Positions 29,804 to 42,300 of a DNA stretch of 64,000 bases are shown here, piece after piece. The translations under genes were made by a program, and so were the position numbers. The notes beneath the pieces are model-generated. The model saw only the letters and a program-made list of their open reading frames with translations. It did not search any database and was not told where the DNA came from. The DNA comes from Lojkania enalia (lineage: Eukaryota > Ascomycota > Dothideomycetes > Pleosporales), in contig ML986641.1 in the NCBI GenBank assembly GCA_010094045.1, positions 62,001 to 126,000 of the forward strand, given 5' to 3'. How positions within the stretch are numbered: position 1 is the stretch's first letter; every line of letters begins with the position of its first letter.

Positions 29804-32800
29804 ATGGCGGACAGACACCAGCAGCAACACATGCCCGGGGGTCATTACTCAGGCCACAATCCCGTCCCTACAGTGAGACAGTTCGTCGAGAACCTTGACA
29901 AGAACAAGGCAGAGAGAGATCGCAAATTGGATGAGGAATACCGCGCAAAGGAGAAGCAGCAGGCTGAATCCGGAGATGCGATTCCTCACAAACCTCAAAA
30001 TTATGGAATTAAGGGCACCCAGAAGAGAGTCACCGACCCGACTACAGGAAGAGAGGTTGTCATTGAGGATGTCAGTAGCGCCACCATGGCGAACGTGGAA
30101 AACCCCATCTTGTCTGTCCCCAACGCGAATCTAAAGAAGGACACAGTACGTTCGGTCCGCAACGGAACTTAGTCTAGAAACTAACAAGATATAGCCTCAC
30201 CAAACGGACCCTTCCCAGCCGCTTGCTGAGTACAAGGAGAAGCAAGATATCACAGCTCCTCCGGACCCTGTCGCCGAGGGAACTACATCTGACGTTCCCA
30301 TCCATGGCGAGAAGACGAACATCCTATTTCACCCTACTCCATCTATCAGCTACGAGCCCACCTTCGCTCGACTAGAACAGCGTGCCGGTTACCTTGCCAT
30401 TGGCGTACTGGTGGCAACAGTGATTGTGGGGAGGATGTTTGGCGGAGCTCTCAAGGGGCTGATACCGCTGGGCATGTGCCTATCGTCTGGTGTCTGGCTA
30501 TGGACGAAAGAAGTGGTTCGGAGTGGCAGAGAGGTGGAGTGGGAGAGCGAGAAGACAAGAGGCCAGATGGTATTTGAATCCCAGTCCCGGCCTTTGTGCA
30601 GGTATTTCTAACTGATTTTTCAGGCGACTGCCAATCTACTTCCGGAATCTGTGGAATGGATGAACACCTTCCTCGGCATTGTCTGGGGCTTGATTAATCC
30701 GGACATGTTCCAGGGCGTCGCAGACACGCTCGAGGACGTCATGCAAGCTTCCGTCCCTGGCATCATTGAGAATGTTAGGGTTGCTGAAATTAACCAGGGT
30801 AGTAACCCTCTGCGGATCTTGAGTTTGCGGGCGCTCCCTGACGGTCATATGAAAGAAATCAAGCAATCTATTCATGAGGAGAATAAGAAGACGAAAGATC
30901 CTCAGGAAGCTGCTGCTGATGAGGAAGGCGGTGATTACTACAATCTAGAGGTATCATTCGCTTACCACGCCAAGCCTAGTGGAAAACGTGCATCTGAGAA
31001 GGCCCGCAACATGCACATGCAGCTGGTCTTCTACCTCGGTATCAAGGGCCTATTTGGGGTACCACTTCCGATCTTCGTCGAACTTCAGGGGCTCGTCGGA
31101 ACCGTTCGCTTACGACTCAATATGACTGCCGAGCCACCTTTTTTGAAAACACTGACTTTCACTTTGATGGGCTCTCCTCAGGTCTCTGTTGGCTGTATTC
31201 CAATGGTCGAAAAGGGCGTTAACATCCTGAATCTTCCCTTGATTTCAAACTTCGTCAATTATGCGATCAAAGCTGCCGCAAGCATGTATGTGGCACCCAA
31301 GTCGATGTCCATCGACATGCGAGCCATCCTTCAGGGGGACTCGGTTCAGAAGGATGTTGAAGCTCTTGGCGTCATGTGGATCCGCATTCATCGTGCCGTC
31401 GGCCTCAGTAAGCAAGATCGGCGTGGTTCTGAACATGGCGGAAGTGATCCATATATCACTCTTGCCTTCTCTAAGTATGGAAAGCCAATGTACTGCACTC
31501 GCGTTATCACAGACGATTTGAACCCCATTTGGGAGGAAACTGCCGCACTCCTTGTGACTCCAGAGCTTATTAAAGCCGACGAAAACCTTAGCGTCGAACT
31601 GTGGGACTCTGATCGTCACTCCGCCGATGATATAGTCGGAAAGGTAGAGCTCTCTATGCAAAAGATGATTCAACATCCGGGCAAGATGTATCCTCAAGTT
31701 TCCAAGCTGGCTGGCATGGAAGCTGGAAGCGAGATGCCAGGTGAGCTTCACTGGGAGGTTGGCTATTTCGGTAAACCCCAATTCCGCCAGTCGCTCAGGA
31801 CTGATGGCAAGAACCGAGCGTTGCCGGACGAACTAAAAGACGACCCATCATTGCAGGATGATAAGGGGGTTACCAATTCGGCAGAGGATGATGCGGTTAT
31901 GCACACGCCGCCGGATCCCTTGTGGCCCAGTGGCGTCTGCAGTATCATTGTTCATCAAATTGTTAACCTCGAGCTCGAGAATATCAAGGGTAGCAATGGG
32001 AACCGCAACGGCCGAGAGTATGAACCTGCAAAGCCATATGGCGAAGCCACAGAAGAAACTGGCGGCAATTTGCCTACAAGCTATTGCACTATCCTTTTCA
32101 ACGATGCCCTAGTTTATAGAACTCGTTCGAAAGCTGTCTCATCTCAGCCCATCTTCAATGCAGGCACAGAACGATTTATTCGCGACTGGCGCTCAGCCAT
32201 CATTACCGTTACCGTCCGCGACTCTCGCAATCGCGAACATGACCCCATACTTGGTGTAGTGCCATTGAAGCTCTCAGACATTCTTCAAACATCCTCACAG
32301 GTAACTCGTTGGTATCCACTAGACGGCGGCATAGGCTTTGGCCGAATCCGCATATCTCTTCTCTTCCGTAGCATTGAAACTCGCTTACCTCCGAACTTAT
32401 TGGGTTGGGAAGTTGGTACATTCGAATTCTGCTCCGAGAAAATTCTCGCTGTTGGCTATAACCACGCCGCGAAGCTTCGCCTTCGGACGGGCGGCAGCAC
32501 GGGTAAGATCTCGCGCACTCAAGCTCATAAGCTCGAGGAAGGCGATGGCTATTGTTGGGACTTGACAGCTCACGAAGGCAAGAACAACATTCGCCTTCCT
32601 GTGAAATACCGATATCGGTCACCAATCGTTTTCGAGTTCCATATTGCCAACAAGCGAAAGCCGGACGCGTATGCCACAATTTGGTTGCATCATTTTATCG
32701 ATAATGAGGACCAGGACATTAATATTCCTATCTGGCAAACGTCTTCCCCGGCTCGAATCACTCAGAACTATATCACTGAGGAAAACTGCCACAAAGAGCC

Positions 32801-33661
32801 AGGTCTCGACGATATCAAGGAAGTTGGTCGCCTGCAGTTCCGAGCACGCTTCAAAGCTGGCACTGACGAATCTCACGCGACCTTCATAGTAGATAATGAC
32901 TCTCGTGAGACTTATGAGACATGGGAGGCTTGTATGACAGAAGGCGTCCGTCAACGCAAAGTCGATAAGGAGCTCCCCGACCGGGTACAGCAGCTTCACG
33001 ATGAATCCCTCACCGAGGGTCGCGACATTCTCAAGCAAGCCGATGAGGAAGAAAAGAAGAAATGGCTTTCCAAGGAAGGTCAGGATTGGTCCGGCGCCTT
33101 CGGTCATGATCCCAAAGCGTACATGGATACCAAGGGGAAGAAGCGTCGCGAGCCGGGTGTTCAAGAACCACTCCACGACCCCTATCATCCAAGTGATGAT
33201 GAAGCAAATGATGACGTTTCAGAATCTGGGTCCTCATCTGACCTCGGCATTCAGGATGCCGACAATGCTGGCAATGCAGAAAATGTGAACGGCGCCCCAG
33301 GTGATGGCATAAAGCACCAACAAACCGACTTGTCTCCTGACAATGCTCGGTCCTCTACAAACACTAACAGTACCAGTACGACTAATAGTCTATCTCAAGC
33401 ATCCACAATGAGCAGCAAGGAGGTCAACAAGCAAAATAAAAGGGCTGAAGAGCGGAAACACAGGGGTTTGATGCAGTGGAAGCCTGCCAGGAATGCAAAA
33501 TTTGCAAAGGACGAGGGAAAAATCGGATTAAGCAAGCTGAAGAAGAAAATCACGGGCGGACTGGAAGGACGCCAACCTGGCGTTGAAACTGGTAAGTGCT
33601 ATCATCTCTGGCAGTGTAGAACATGGTTAAGCTAATAATATATATAGAAACTGGAAACTAA
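29804..33661 (+). CDS. mug190: Mug190-like SMP and C2 domain protein, ER contact-site tether
   Basis: Four exons: 29804-30145, 30195-30569, 30624-33591, 33648-33661; introns 49, 54 and 56 nt; 1232 residues. After a soluble N-terminus, a hydrophobic hairpin lies at about 177-217 (GYLAIGVLVATVIVG and LIPLGMCLSSGVWLW). An SMP lipid-transfer domain follows at about 245-473, starting ESVEWMNTFLGIVWG. The first C2 domain (about 488-593) keeps SDPYITLAF and ELWDSDRHSADD, giving Ca-loop Asp residues; the second (about 676-828) has a long insert. The C-terminus is acidic, then Ser/Asn-rich, then basic. The order matches fission-yeast Mug190 and relates to tricalbins and extended synaptotagmins, which tether ER to plasma membrane and move lipids. 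The last exon is four residues long. I chose ATG 29804 for its AAGATGGCG context. Confidence 0.92.
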
Positions 33662-36600
33662 TATATTGGACTCTTCGTCAACTGGACAAGATACTTGGCC
33701 GTAAATTGTGTGAGAAAGTAAAGCTCAAGATCGATGCCATAACCAGATCTATGTGATGATAATGAAGAATTACTTGGGTATACCTCATTTCCGAAGTATA
33801 TCATATCTGGGTCTTTCGAATGACGGTAATCCATACATGACCGCAGGCGAATGTGTATGTTACGGACTGATGTACTGAATTATATACATGAAAATACTAT
33901 ACCTTTGTCACCCGTCCCATGGTCACTTTCATCGGGTAAGCTGTATCCACAGCCCAAGCCCCTATCTCCGTCCCTTATTACATGGCGTCGGACTGAGGCA
34001 TTTTCCCGCTTGCTTAATCAGAGGTCGATTGCATAAGGTACTGCACGTCCATAACAAACACTCTATGGCCCAGGTTGCCCTTTCCTAAGACCACGGACGC
34101 AATCACCTCCTATGTCTTCAATTGCCAGCACCGGTCATTCGTCTGCCCCCACACACTCAAATCTACCCACCCACTATCCATCCCTCTCACTACGCCACTC
34201 CAATCCCGACCGCTCCTAGACATCATGACAAGGTGCGGTTGTGCGGTGTGAATGACATTTGCTTCGCTGCCACACTCATCACTCGTCAAATGAATCCATT
34301 TACCGCTGCTGAAGAGCGCCTCTTCCTCCACGTCATGCCGTGCTCTGCCATGGTATGATATCCCAGTCTAGTCCGCTATCACACCATCTACTATCCGACT
34401 TACCGCCGCTCACTGCCCCTGTCTCACTGCGCGGGCCCAAGAAACTGCCATACATACACCCCAAACATAAACCACGATGCATGTTGGCGAGACCCGATAT
34501 CCCGTGCTGACTGTCGGGACAGATAACTCTCCTTCACCGGTGGAACATTCTGAACCGCGCCTCGCCTCGCCTCGTCCCACGAAGCCAAACGCCCATAACC
34601 CACCTATTCGAGGCCGCGAGGCGGGAAAACGTTAATATTTCTATAAACGATTGGGCGACGAAGAGTGGTCCAGTGTGCGGCGCGGTTGCAGGAATCCTGA
34701 AAGTTCTTCGTTTTGCTGTGCCGCGGGGCTTCCGGAGCGCGCGTCAAGGGTGTCACGATCGTCGGGGCGGTATCCATATCATATGATTATTTCCAATTTT
34801 TGCTTTTTTGATATTGAGGGTGTTCGCGGCGTGACGTGGGTTGGGAGTGATTGGTTGGTTGAGGCGTAGGGCTGGAGGATGCCAACGTTCGAACGGTCTG
34901 GGGAGCATGTTCGTGGACTGTAGGTAAGATTGTAGATCATTTGGGGGGCATCATGTCGTTTGCATTTGTGATTGGCAAACGGTCGTTCGAGAAGCCCTTG
35001 GTGTGCAGCTGCCCACCGTATTGGACCTGGACCATGGATTTTAGAGGAATCCCAAGTGTTGCCGAGTTATAAAAGGTGGTTCGTGGTAATGGACACGCAA
35101 ATCAAGAGTCCGGATGCTCAGGGGCGTGTGGGGTATCTTTCAGACATGCATGTGCGTTCCCGCACTGAATATCACCCTGGCAGCTGCATGCATGCTCTTG
35201 CAGTCACTTGACCAGACCATAATGTGGTTATGTTGGCTTGAAGAGTTCCAGTTTCATGCATGGCTGATTATAAATCCATTTTTAGGTAAGTCTCCGTAGG
35301 AGTCTTTTCCTGAGGAGCGTTCGATTGAGTCTATGGAAGAAGCTAATTTCCTTTCGCCAGAGTTGGATAGATGTGAACAGAGATTGGAAGGCTTCACATT
35401 TGACCTAACACGTAAAGGCTAGAATGCATGAGTCTACCCTAATTGATGGAGTAGGCGACTGCTGGTTATTCTTTTATGAAAAACCTCTAATCTATATCCA
35501 GACGCTGGATATGCTCTATGCCAAGATCTTCCAAGGGGTTCAGGGCTGATCAACACCTACAGGGAAATGTGCGAAATAATCGAGCAATTTGACTAGAGAA
35601 GGACCGACATTGGTGGAGTGTAGATCTGAAATCGCATATCCGCGTTTAATTGGGCGTTCTTTTCGAGGTGAGACAGCTACACAGGAACGAAGGTTAAAAA
35701 AAAAAAAAAAAGGAATTTTGGGGCCGGCGCGTGCCGCCGGAGCCATAATTCACCGAAAGTTTGATTCTGACGGGATAGCCTCGCCTCTATTTCTTTTCAG
35801 ATGCGGCATGGTTGCTTACTGACGTCGTTGAGATGAGTCAAGAGGGCGCGTCTTGATAATGCCTTATGATTTGTCGCTGGCTATGAAACTCTGTTCAAGG
35901 CGACAGTCGCCGAAGATCACAGATCAAATCTCCAAGCTTCTGGGACAAATTAAATATCTGATAAGGAGATTCTTGCTTGGATAGTGGTAAAAACTACATG
36001 GCTGCCTCCGAACGAGTAATGCGGCACAGTCTGCGCTAAGCACTTTCGCTCCCGTGATGCCAACACGGATGCGCTTCGTGTCGGCTTTGAAGGCGTCTAG
36101 CCAGATCAAGTCTCCGGTATCTGATATACCGGGTAGGGGCACCGATCCATGCGAGACGAAGGAGAGCAGTCTGAAATGCCCAGGCTTTGGGCGGAGTCCG
36201 AAGCCGTTTGAAACGGGAATAGCTTTCCTCATAAAGGGCACATTGAAGCGTGGATTCGAGCGAAAGTATGTTAGAAGTAACGCATATCAAGTGCTGGGGG
36301 TAGTGAAGACGAGCACCCGAGAGCGCTGGGTGCTATCAACTACGCCAGCTTGTTCACATAAGATCCATATCAAGATCAAGACCAGATAAAAGTGGGGAGA
36401 GGCCAGGGGATGATAGAAGTTTTGACGAGGACACGGCGCTCTCTATATAGCCCTAGCCCGTGCATGTGGCGCATATTCTTCTTTCGACGTCCGACCTCGG
36501 TGATTTGTAGCAGCCCAGGTACATCTCAACTCATTATTTCAATTGACCGCTTCGCTTGTTCTTTGAGAGCTCATGGTACCAGTTGTAGGAACATACAAGA

Positions 36601-38333
36601 AACTTACAGATTGATAATATGCTGTTTCTGCCAATAAGAGCAATAACAGAGGGGTAGTCGGTGATGTTAAAGAACTACCATCACCCGACAACACTAGGTG
36701 CTCCCTAATTCGCAGTATTCAGTATTGCTTGATGTTGGGCGGCTGAATTCAGGAAGGGAGTCTTTTCAGACTCGATGAGAAGTCAGGTGGTTGCTGTAGA
36801 AGGGTCTTGTTGGCACTGTTCCCTTTGTGCCTTTAGACTGGAGTGGCAGCGAACCGGAATCCTTGTCTCGCCTTCGGCGATAAGAGCATGGCCAACTTGG
36901 TGGCGCTAACATTTCCATCATTCAGGATCAGGTGGTTAGTCTGAAGCCTAGTATTGCGTGGACATGGAGCAGAGGAATGTCGGACTAGGACTCTCGAATT
37001 TAGCAGACAGACTGTTTGCTAGGTAGTGATATGGTAGACAAAGGCCGAGTCATTCACAAAGGATGTATGCACTAATGCAGCCCAGATAGATTAAAGGAGG
37101 CGCCTCAGAACGTCTGCCTCACGTGTAGCGCATAGTGATCGCGGAAACTAAGCTCTTCCCTTAGCCGTAGAAGCCTATGAAGAAAAGGAAATTGGCAAGG
37201 ATGGATCCACACTTCTGGAACAAACTGCAACGTGCCCTTCCTGTGCCTCCGCAATGGAATCTTCTTCACTTCTTGGAAGAGAGGAGATGAGGAAACGGCA
37301 AAAACTAGACCAATAGGATTATGCCCGTTGCCACTGACTACAATAAGAGTGGAGGGAACCGAGAATTCAGTACTGAGTAGCTACCGAAGAATGGTCATCG
37401 ACAGTGTGCAAGTCCAGCGCCGACGCCGCAGTCCTACGTATACAGTGCTCGGGATTACGAGAGAAGAGCCAGATGTTCTTCGCGCCGCTTAGCGGTGGGG
37501 GGTGGCATCAATCAGCCTTTGAGGGAATCTTGGTGTCGCACAGAGGACCGAGGCGGGGCCGGGCATTAGCAGAAGAGGGTGGCCAAGATTCCGGGTGGAT
37601 GAAGCTGTGTGAAAATGAAGTTCGCGCCCCCGACGGCGGTTTCTGGTTCAGCTGGCCGTTCCCGCTTGGCGCGGTCGGCGCTAAAACCAACATGAGAATT
37701 GCCCACTAGATCAGTCCCTTTTTGGTAGAATCATTGAGTGCGCCGGTGCGGCGTTATGCGTGTCTGCCTACCGCGCTGACACTTGCGGTCTGCTTAGGCT
37801 TCTATATGCACTGCTCAAGCGCAAGCGAGAATGCTTGCTAGAAGGTTGACCCTCTCTACAGTGGGTCAGCGACTTCTTGAATCGTGATAGGCCAGCGCTG
37901 ACATCACTGAGCCGTCCAGAACATGGAATGCGCAAATGATAAAGACAAATCATTTAATTGCAGAACTGCTAGGTCCGAGGAAGGTACATGCGCCCCAGGC
38001 GCGAATTCTATCCGCTATGGAAATGATTGACTCGACAACAACAAGCAAAAAAATATGAAAAGATGACTTGCGACCACTGTTAAAATGCTGACGGACAAGA
38101 TAGCAGATTGTACAGACAGCAGAGCCAACACCGTTATTTCTAGCCATTGGATCCTGCCAGATGATTGTTTGAGGAAGTATCAAGGTAACAAGGTAGTCTA
38201 CGTCGGGGGCGCTTGAGAAGGGTTATTGGGCTGGTGGAGAAAGGTTGCTAAGAAAAGAGTGAAGAGAACATTATAAGCATTTCAACCGTAAGGCAATCCT
38301 GAGTCTTCCAGTTTTCGACGAAAGACGGAATGC
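33662..38333. other. Long gene-free stretch
   Basis: 4.7 kb with no gene that I can support. Composition is mixed: GC-rich patches near 34500-34760 and 37540-37690, AT-rich elsewhere, and an A-run at about 35697-35711. Open frames of up to about 110 codons (for example 36054-36389) overlap on both strands and show no motif. Could hold long non-coding transcripts or decayed genes. Confidence 0.4.
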
Positions 38334-38594
38334 TTATTTCTTTGGGGGCAGTTTGCACTGGAACAATGTTAGCTTAAAACGAGGTCCCTCGAACGGCGTA
38401 TGCTTTCTTTGACCTACCAGGCAATTAGTGCACATTTGGCAGGACCCAGGAACCAAAGCGCTCTCATCCTGCTTGTGTCCTGGCTGTTGGTAATTGACAC
38501 AACGATACTTTCCATGGGGACCACCTGAGGCTCCAGTCGCAGGCCCCCCTGTGCCCGATCCAGCCGGTACATTCTGTCCTTTTTGCGAGCTCAT
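38334..38594 (-). CDS. Small cysteine-rich hypothetical protein
   Basis: Two exons on the minus strand, 38594-38418 and 38357-38334, with a 60-nt intron (GTAGGT donor, GCTAACAT branch, CAG acceptor); 66 residues. The first half is Gly/Ser/Pro-rich (MSSQKGQNVPAGSGTGG). The second half has five Cys: YRCVNYQQPGHK, then GSCQMCTNCL joined to CKLPPKK. C-x2-C-x2-C-x-C spacing suggests metal binding. The intron has no stop and a length divisible by three, so an unspliced message would encode an 86-residue form with 20 extra residues between the fourth and fifth Cys. No signal peptide. No family recognised. Coding status rests on splice signals and composition. Confidence 0.55.
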   Translation of the reverse strand: MSSQKGQNVPAGSGTGGPATGASGGPHGKYRCVNYQQPGHKQDESALVPGSCQMCTNCLVGQRKHTPFEGPRFKLTLFQCKLPPKK

Positions 38595-39300
38595 CGTAAA
38601 GCAATTCAGATCGATATCAGTTGCAGTATATCCAAGGCCGATAGGGATTTTAGGGATTTCGCAGAATGGAAGCGTGAGACCGGTTCAAGTATAGATGTGA
38701 TATAATCGTAGAGAGAGGAGAAGTCCTAGATGTCATTAGCATTGAAAGCATACTCACACCTTTTATAATCATCAGAAAATGACAAGCCCTCTGTGTAGTT
38801 CCTGTGCCGTAACGAAGAAATCTCGCCCTTGCAAGATTCAATCCTTCTCGCCCCTGACTAGGTAAGGTAATCTCAGTCTGCCTGGCGTAAGAGGCGAAGA
38901 AAAGTGAATACCCACAGCCAACAAGTCTGCAGGATGATGGTGAACGCCACGGGCTAGCGCTCCCTTCCGATGCCGCGGATACTGTGCCACAGCCATCAAA
39001 AATTATGGTCTGATGCTCGCCGGTTACAGTTACCGAGCAGAGAGAGGACCGGTGGCTTTCTTATGTAGTAGGCCCATCATTTCAGAAGCCTTTGTGTCAA
39101 TATGAAAGAGCTCATGAAGCTGTAGTCATTAGCGTTTGCCGGAATGACATTTACGTCTTTGGGTTGAGGCCCAGTATGAGAAGAGATCGACTTCGAAGTC
39201 TTAGGTTGTCACTATCCATGACACCACGATCGAGCCGGCCAAGGGGCATTTACGGCAAGGATGTGCCTACAGATGAGATTATAGAATCCTAAAATGATCC
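38595..39300. other. Upstream region of small Cys-rich gene
   Basis: No gene seen. Probable promoter and leader of the preceding minus-strand gene near 38600-38900. Confidence 0.4.
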
Positions 39301-39589
39301 TACGGATCGTGTAAGTCTTCGGTCTAGGACTTTCGTCAGTAATCTTGAACGTATTGATACCAAAATAGACATCTCCAGTAAATCTCTTTATTACTCATAC
39401 GATCCTGCAGACGGTTAAGAAATAGTAGATAATTGTAGAAATACATCCTATTAGGCGACCTACTATGACTAGACATGTTTACTTGACAAAATATGTCCCA
39501 GACAATGAATAGAGACCTTAATATCCCCATATACAGTTCCTCATAGCTCTATGGTCTACTACTTTACCAATATATTGTACTAATCAATC

Positions 39590-39802
39590 ATGGATTTCCA
39601 CAGTATTACGTCGCGAGATAGTGCACTATTGCAGAATTTGTCGCATTCTACGCTTAAAGTCCTGCAGTTAGTCTTTCGCAGTTCCTTATTACAAAAGCAC
39701 TATTTTGTTGATGAGAAGGGCAAGCGAAAAATTGAAGTCTGGGCCTCCAAGTTCAACACAGACATTTTCACAGTTCCAATCCTACCGGTCTTCATTATTT
39801 AG
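39590..39802 (+). pseudogene. Short open fragment in AT-rich island
   Basis: A 70-codon open frame with plausible composition (KHYFVDEKGKRKIEVWASKF) ending at a TAG; the frame after it continues briefly as coding-like sequence. Probably part of the same decayed repeat. No family recognised. Confidence 0.25.
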
Positions 39803-40353
39803 GCGAAGTCTCCCATCCTTAAAGGAATACTTGTCCCCCATCCTATTTACTTCTATATACTATCCTCAGCATTTGCGTGACTCCTATTAGTAAATTTAAG
39901 AGTGGCAGGAAATCTCAATATATGGATAAGACTAGTAGAATTTTTAATAGTATTGTATAGAATAGGATAAAAACATTGTGCAAATACATTCCTATTCGGT
40001 TTTGGATACAAAAATCCACTAGATGGAGAGGAACATTTGGTAGTTTCCGAACAATGGGACTCCTTAGAAAACTTGTTCGTTACCGAAAACCTTCGACTAA
40101 GATTTGAAGACATATTTTTGGCATAAGAATTTGCTAAAGAGTCCCGTCTTTCCGAAAAGTTATATCAATAAGTCTTATACATCAAATAAGAGTTCTACAC
40201 TCCAGAATTTCCGAAGCCCCCTGGCGCAGCTCTCACAAAGTCTTTACAGAATTCGGTAACGGAGAACACACGAATCGTCTCGATATAGTCGGCCGTAATA
40301 ACTGTAGTTCATTCGGATCTCTTCACGAATTCTCTCGATTGAAAATTGCTAAA

Positions 40354-40710
40354 ATGCCACCCTTTGCCGCTATCAGCAGTCAATCCCTTCGCTTGGAAAA
40401 GGATCACAATGGTAATCTCCCATTTATAACTATACAAATATGTTTATTGCCTAAAGTCTACCTAAAATTCATTGAAGCTTAAATAATATTCACTAGTAAT
40501 ACTGAAGATATCAATTCGAGTTACTATTAGAACGATTTGCTTGCTACAATCCCTAGCACATTCAGTCGTCTTCGTAATATGCGTCTAGGCCTTATCGAGA
40601 AGAAATACAGTAGAGTTAATGCTAATCAATTTACAACTTCGAACTCGATTGAATCACTATTCTAAGCAATTACGAGAATGATATATTGCTAGGACGATTC
40701 ATTTGATTAA
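40354..40710 (+). pseudogene. Decayed reading frame with RIP-type stops
   Basis: From ATG 40354 (MPPFAAISSQSLRLEKDHNG) one frame keeps a natural protein-like composition for 119 codons up to TAA 40710, but four internal TAA/TAG codons break it. All four can be reached from Gln codons by a single C-to-T change. No family recognised. Best read as a mutated piece of a repeated element. Confidence 0.4.
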
Positions 40711-41012
40711 CCTACAACCTTCCTCGAGCCGACAATGTTTCTTCTGAGGTTTCATACACAAGCCATCTTTCGAGCGGATCTGGAGCGGCTTGTTACGAGG
40801 ACTTTTCAACATCAGACAGTGGGTCAGACAAGATACAAGTGCCGGTGACTGCGATGAGAATTGCGGTGACAATTACAAATGAATGACAACAGAGAGGCCT
40901 ATTAATTAAGTGAGAGATTCAGGATTAGGTTGTTTCATTTTCCTGTAATATTTAGTATTTAATTTATAATATCTATCAAAATTATCTGTGTTTAAATTGT
41001 CTTTATTTGGTT

Positions 41013-41434
41013 TCACGACTGTTTAACTAAAACACGACGCTTTGCGTAGGATTTAAATCCATGCATAGAATCTATGTCGTCGAGTGCATTCTCGACATCT
41101 GTATGCTTCTTTCCACCGCTTTCCAGGTATTTTCTCAAAGATATTTTACATGCTTAGATTCGTGGCTTATATTTCTACATAGATGTTACCATATACGTAG
41201 CTTTAAGATCTTGAAGTATTTATAGAAGTTCTTAGAATTCGCATTCGGCCAACCCCAACCATAGTTCTTAGGATATAGGAAAGCAAAGACTTCTATCATA
41301 TCCTACCACAATTATGCTTGTAATTTATGCGCAACTAGATCTGAGGCTTTGAACATGGTGTCCTTTAGAACCTTAGGTATCTTGACTTTTTGAATCTTAA
41401 TTTCGACATAGCTAGGCTTCAGTTTCATTGCCAT
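41013..41434 (-). pseudogene. Decayed reading frame with RIP-type stops and a frameshift
   Basis: On the minus strand from ATG 41434 a frame reads through segments such as VAHKLQA, then FAFLYPKNYGWGWPNANSKN, with internal TAA, TAG, TAA and TGA codons that fit C-to-T change of CAA, CAG and CGA (or TGG to TAG). Near 41130 it shifts frame and then continues as DVENALDDIDSMHGFKSYAK to a stop at 41013-41015. The coding-like character on both sides of the damage supports a once-functional gene, probably from a mobile element. Family not recognised. Confidence 0.45.
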
Positions 41435-42300
41435 TTTCTAGAAGGATAAGGTAAACCATTCTTATATATAGCAAGCTTATAAGAAGTATATATTGTTATT
41501 ACTATACCGACAGGTACTATCGTCTGTTGGATTCTAGTAGGCTACAATCGACGCTTCAAATAATTTCTTGTGGGTGAATTCTAAGTATTGTTCCAATTGC
41601 GCATACTGCACTTCTACATTGCTACACTAATGTCAGTCCTCTACATCGCCATATCATATACTTAAACGACAACTCTTGCGGTGGGCTTACTAGTTAACTA
41701 TATCATTGCCATGGAATGTATTCCATAACATTAGACCAGCGTTTGAATGATCTATCTTTTGTATTTGATGCAACATTACTAGGTACTTATAATATCCTCC
41801 GTCTAGGAATCTTAGAAACGTCAGTCCAAATCTGTATTACAACAACATTTCATTTGCATCCGAAATTCTATATTTAGTCTTCTGTTTCACAAAAGTTCTA
41901 GCTGTGTTCAAATATGAATTTCCATTTTTGTTTCTAAGTTGTACATGACGTGCAATTGCGTCGGTATAATAGTTCCATATTCTGAAGTATAGAATCCAAT
42001 CGCTCTATTGGGGTCAGACATGCTCGGGATTCGTGTCAGTGTTTGTCTTCATGTTATTGCACTCTTTCACTCTCTGTAACTTTAGCCAACAGATCATCCA
42101 ATGAAACGACATCATCCTGCATCTTGACACTGATATTGATATCCGCAAGGGGAATTTCGCTTTAGAATAAGATCTCACTAGCTCGACTACACTTGTTCTC
42201 ATATCTTGAGTTGTGCTTCTTCTAGCAAGAGTGGGGGCTACGATTCTGTATCAATAAGATGCATCTCAAAGCGTCAAATTGCACGATGTAGCTCAGTATC

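Larger units (their letters stand above)
39300..42300. mobile_element. AT-rich island with decayed repeat sequence
   Basis: This 3-kb block is visibly richer in A and T than its flanks, has many TA steps and contains fragments of reading frames interrupted by stops. The stops can be explained by C-to-T or G-to-A changes (CAA to TAA, CAG to TAG, TGG to TAG), the signature of repeat-induced point mutation in Pezizomycotina. I could not find terminal repeats, target duplications or a recognisable transposase or reverse transcriptase, so the element type is unknown. Limits are by eye. Confidence 0.5.

Noticed and set aside
39300..42300. Intact LTR retrotransposon
   Set aside because: No long terminal repeats, primer site, reverse-transcriptase or integrase motif could be recognised.
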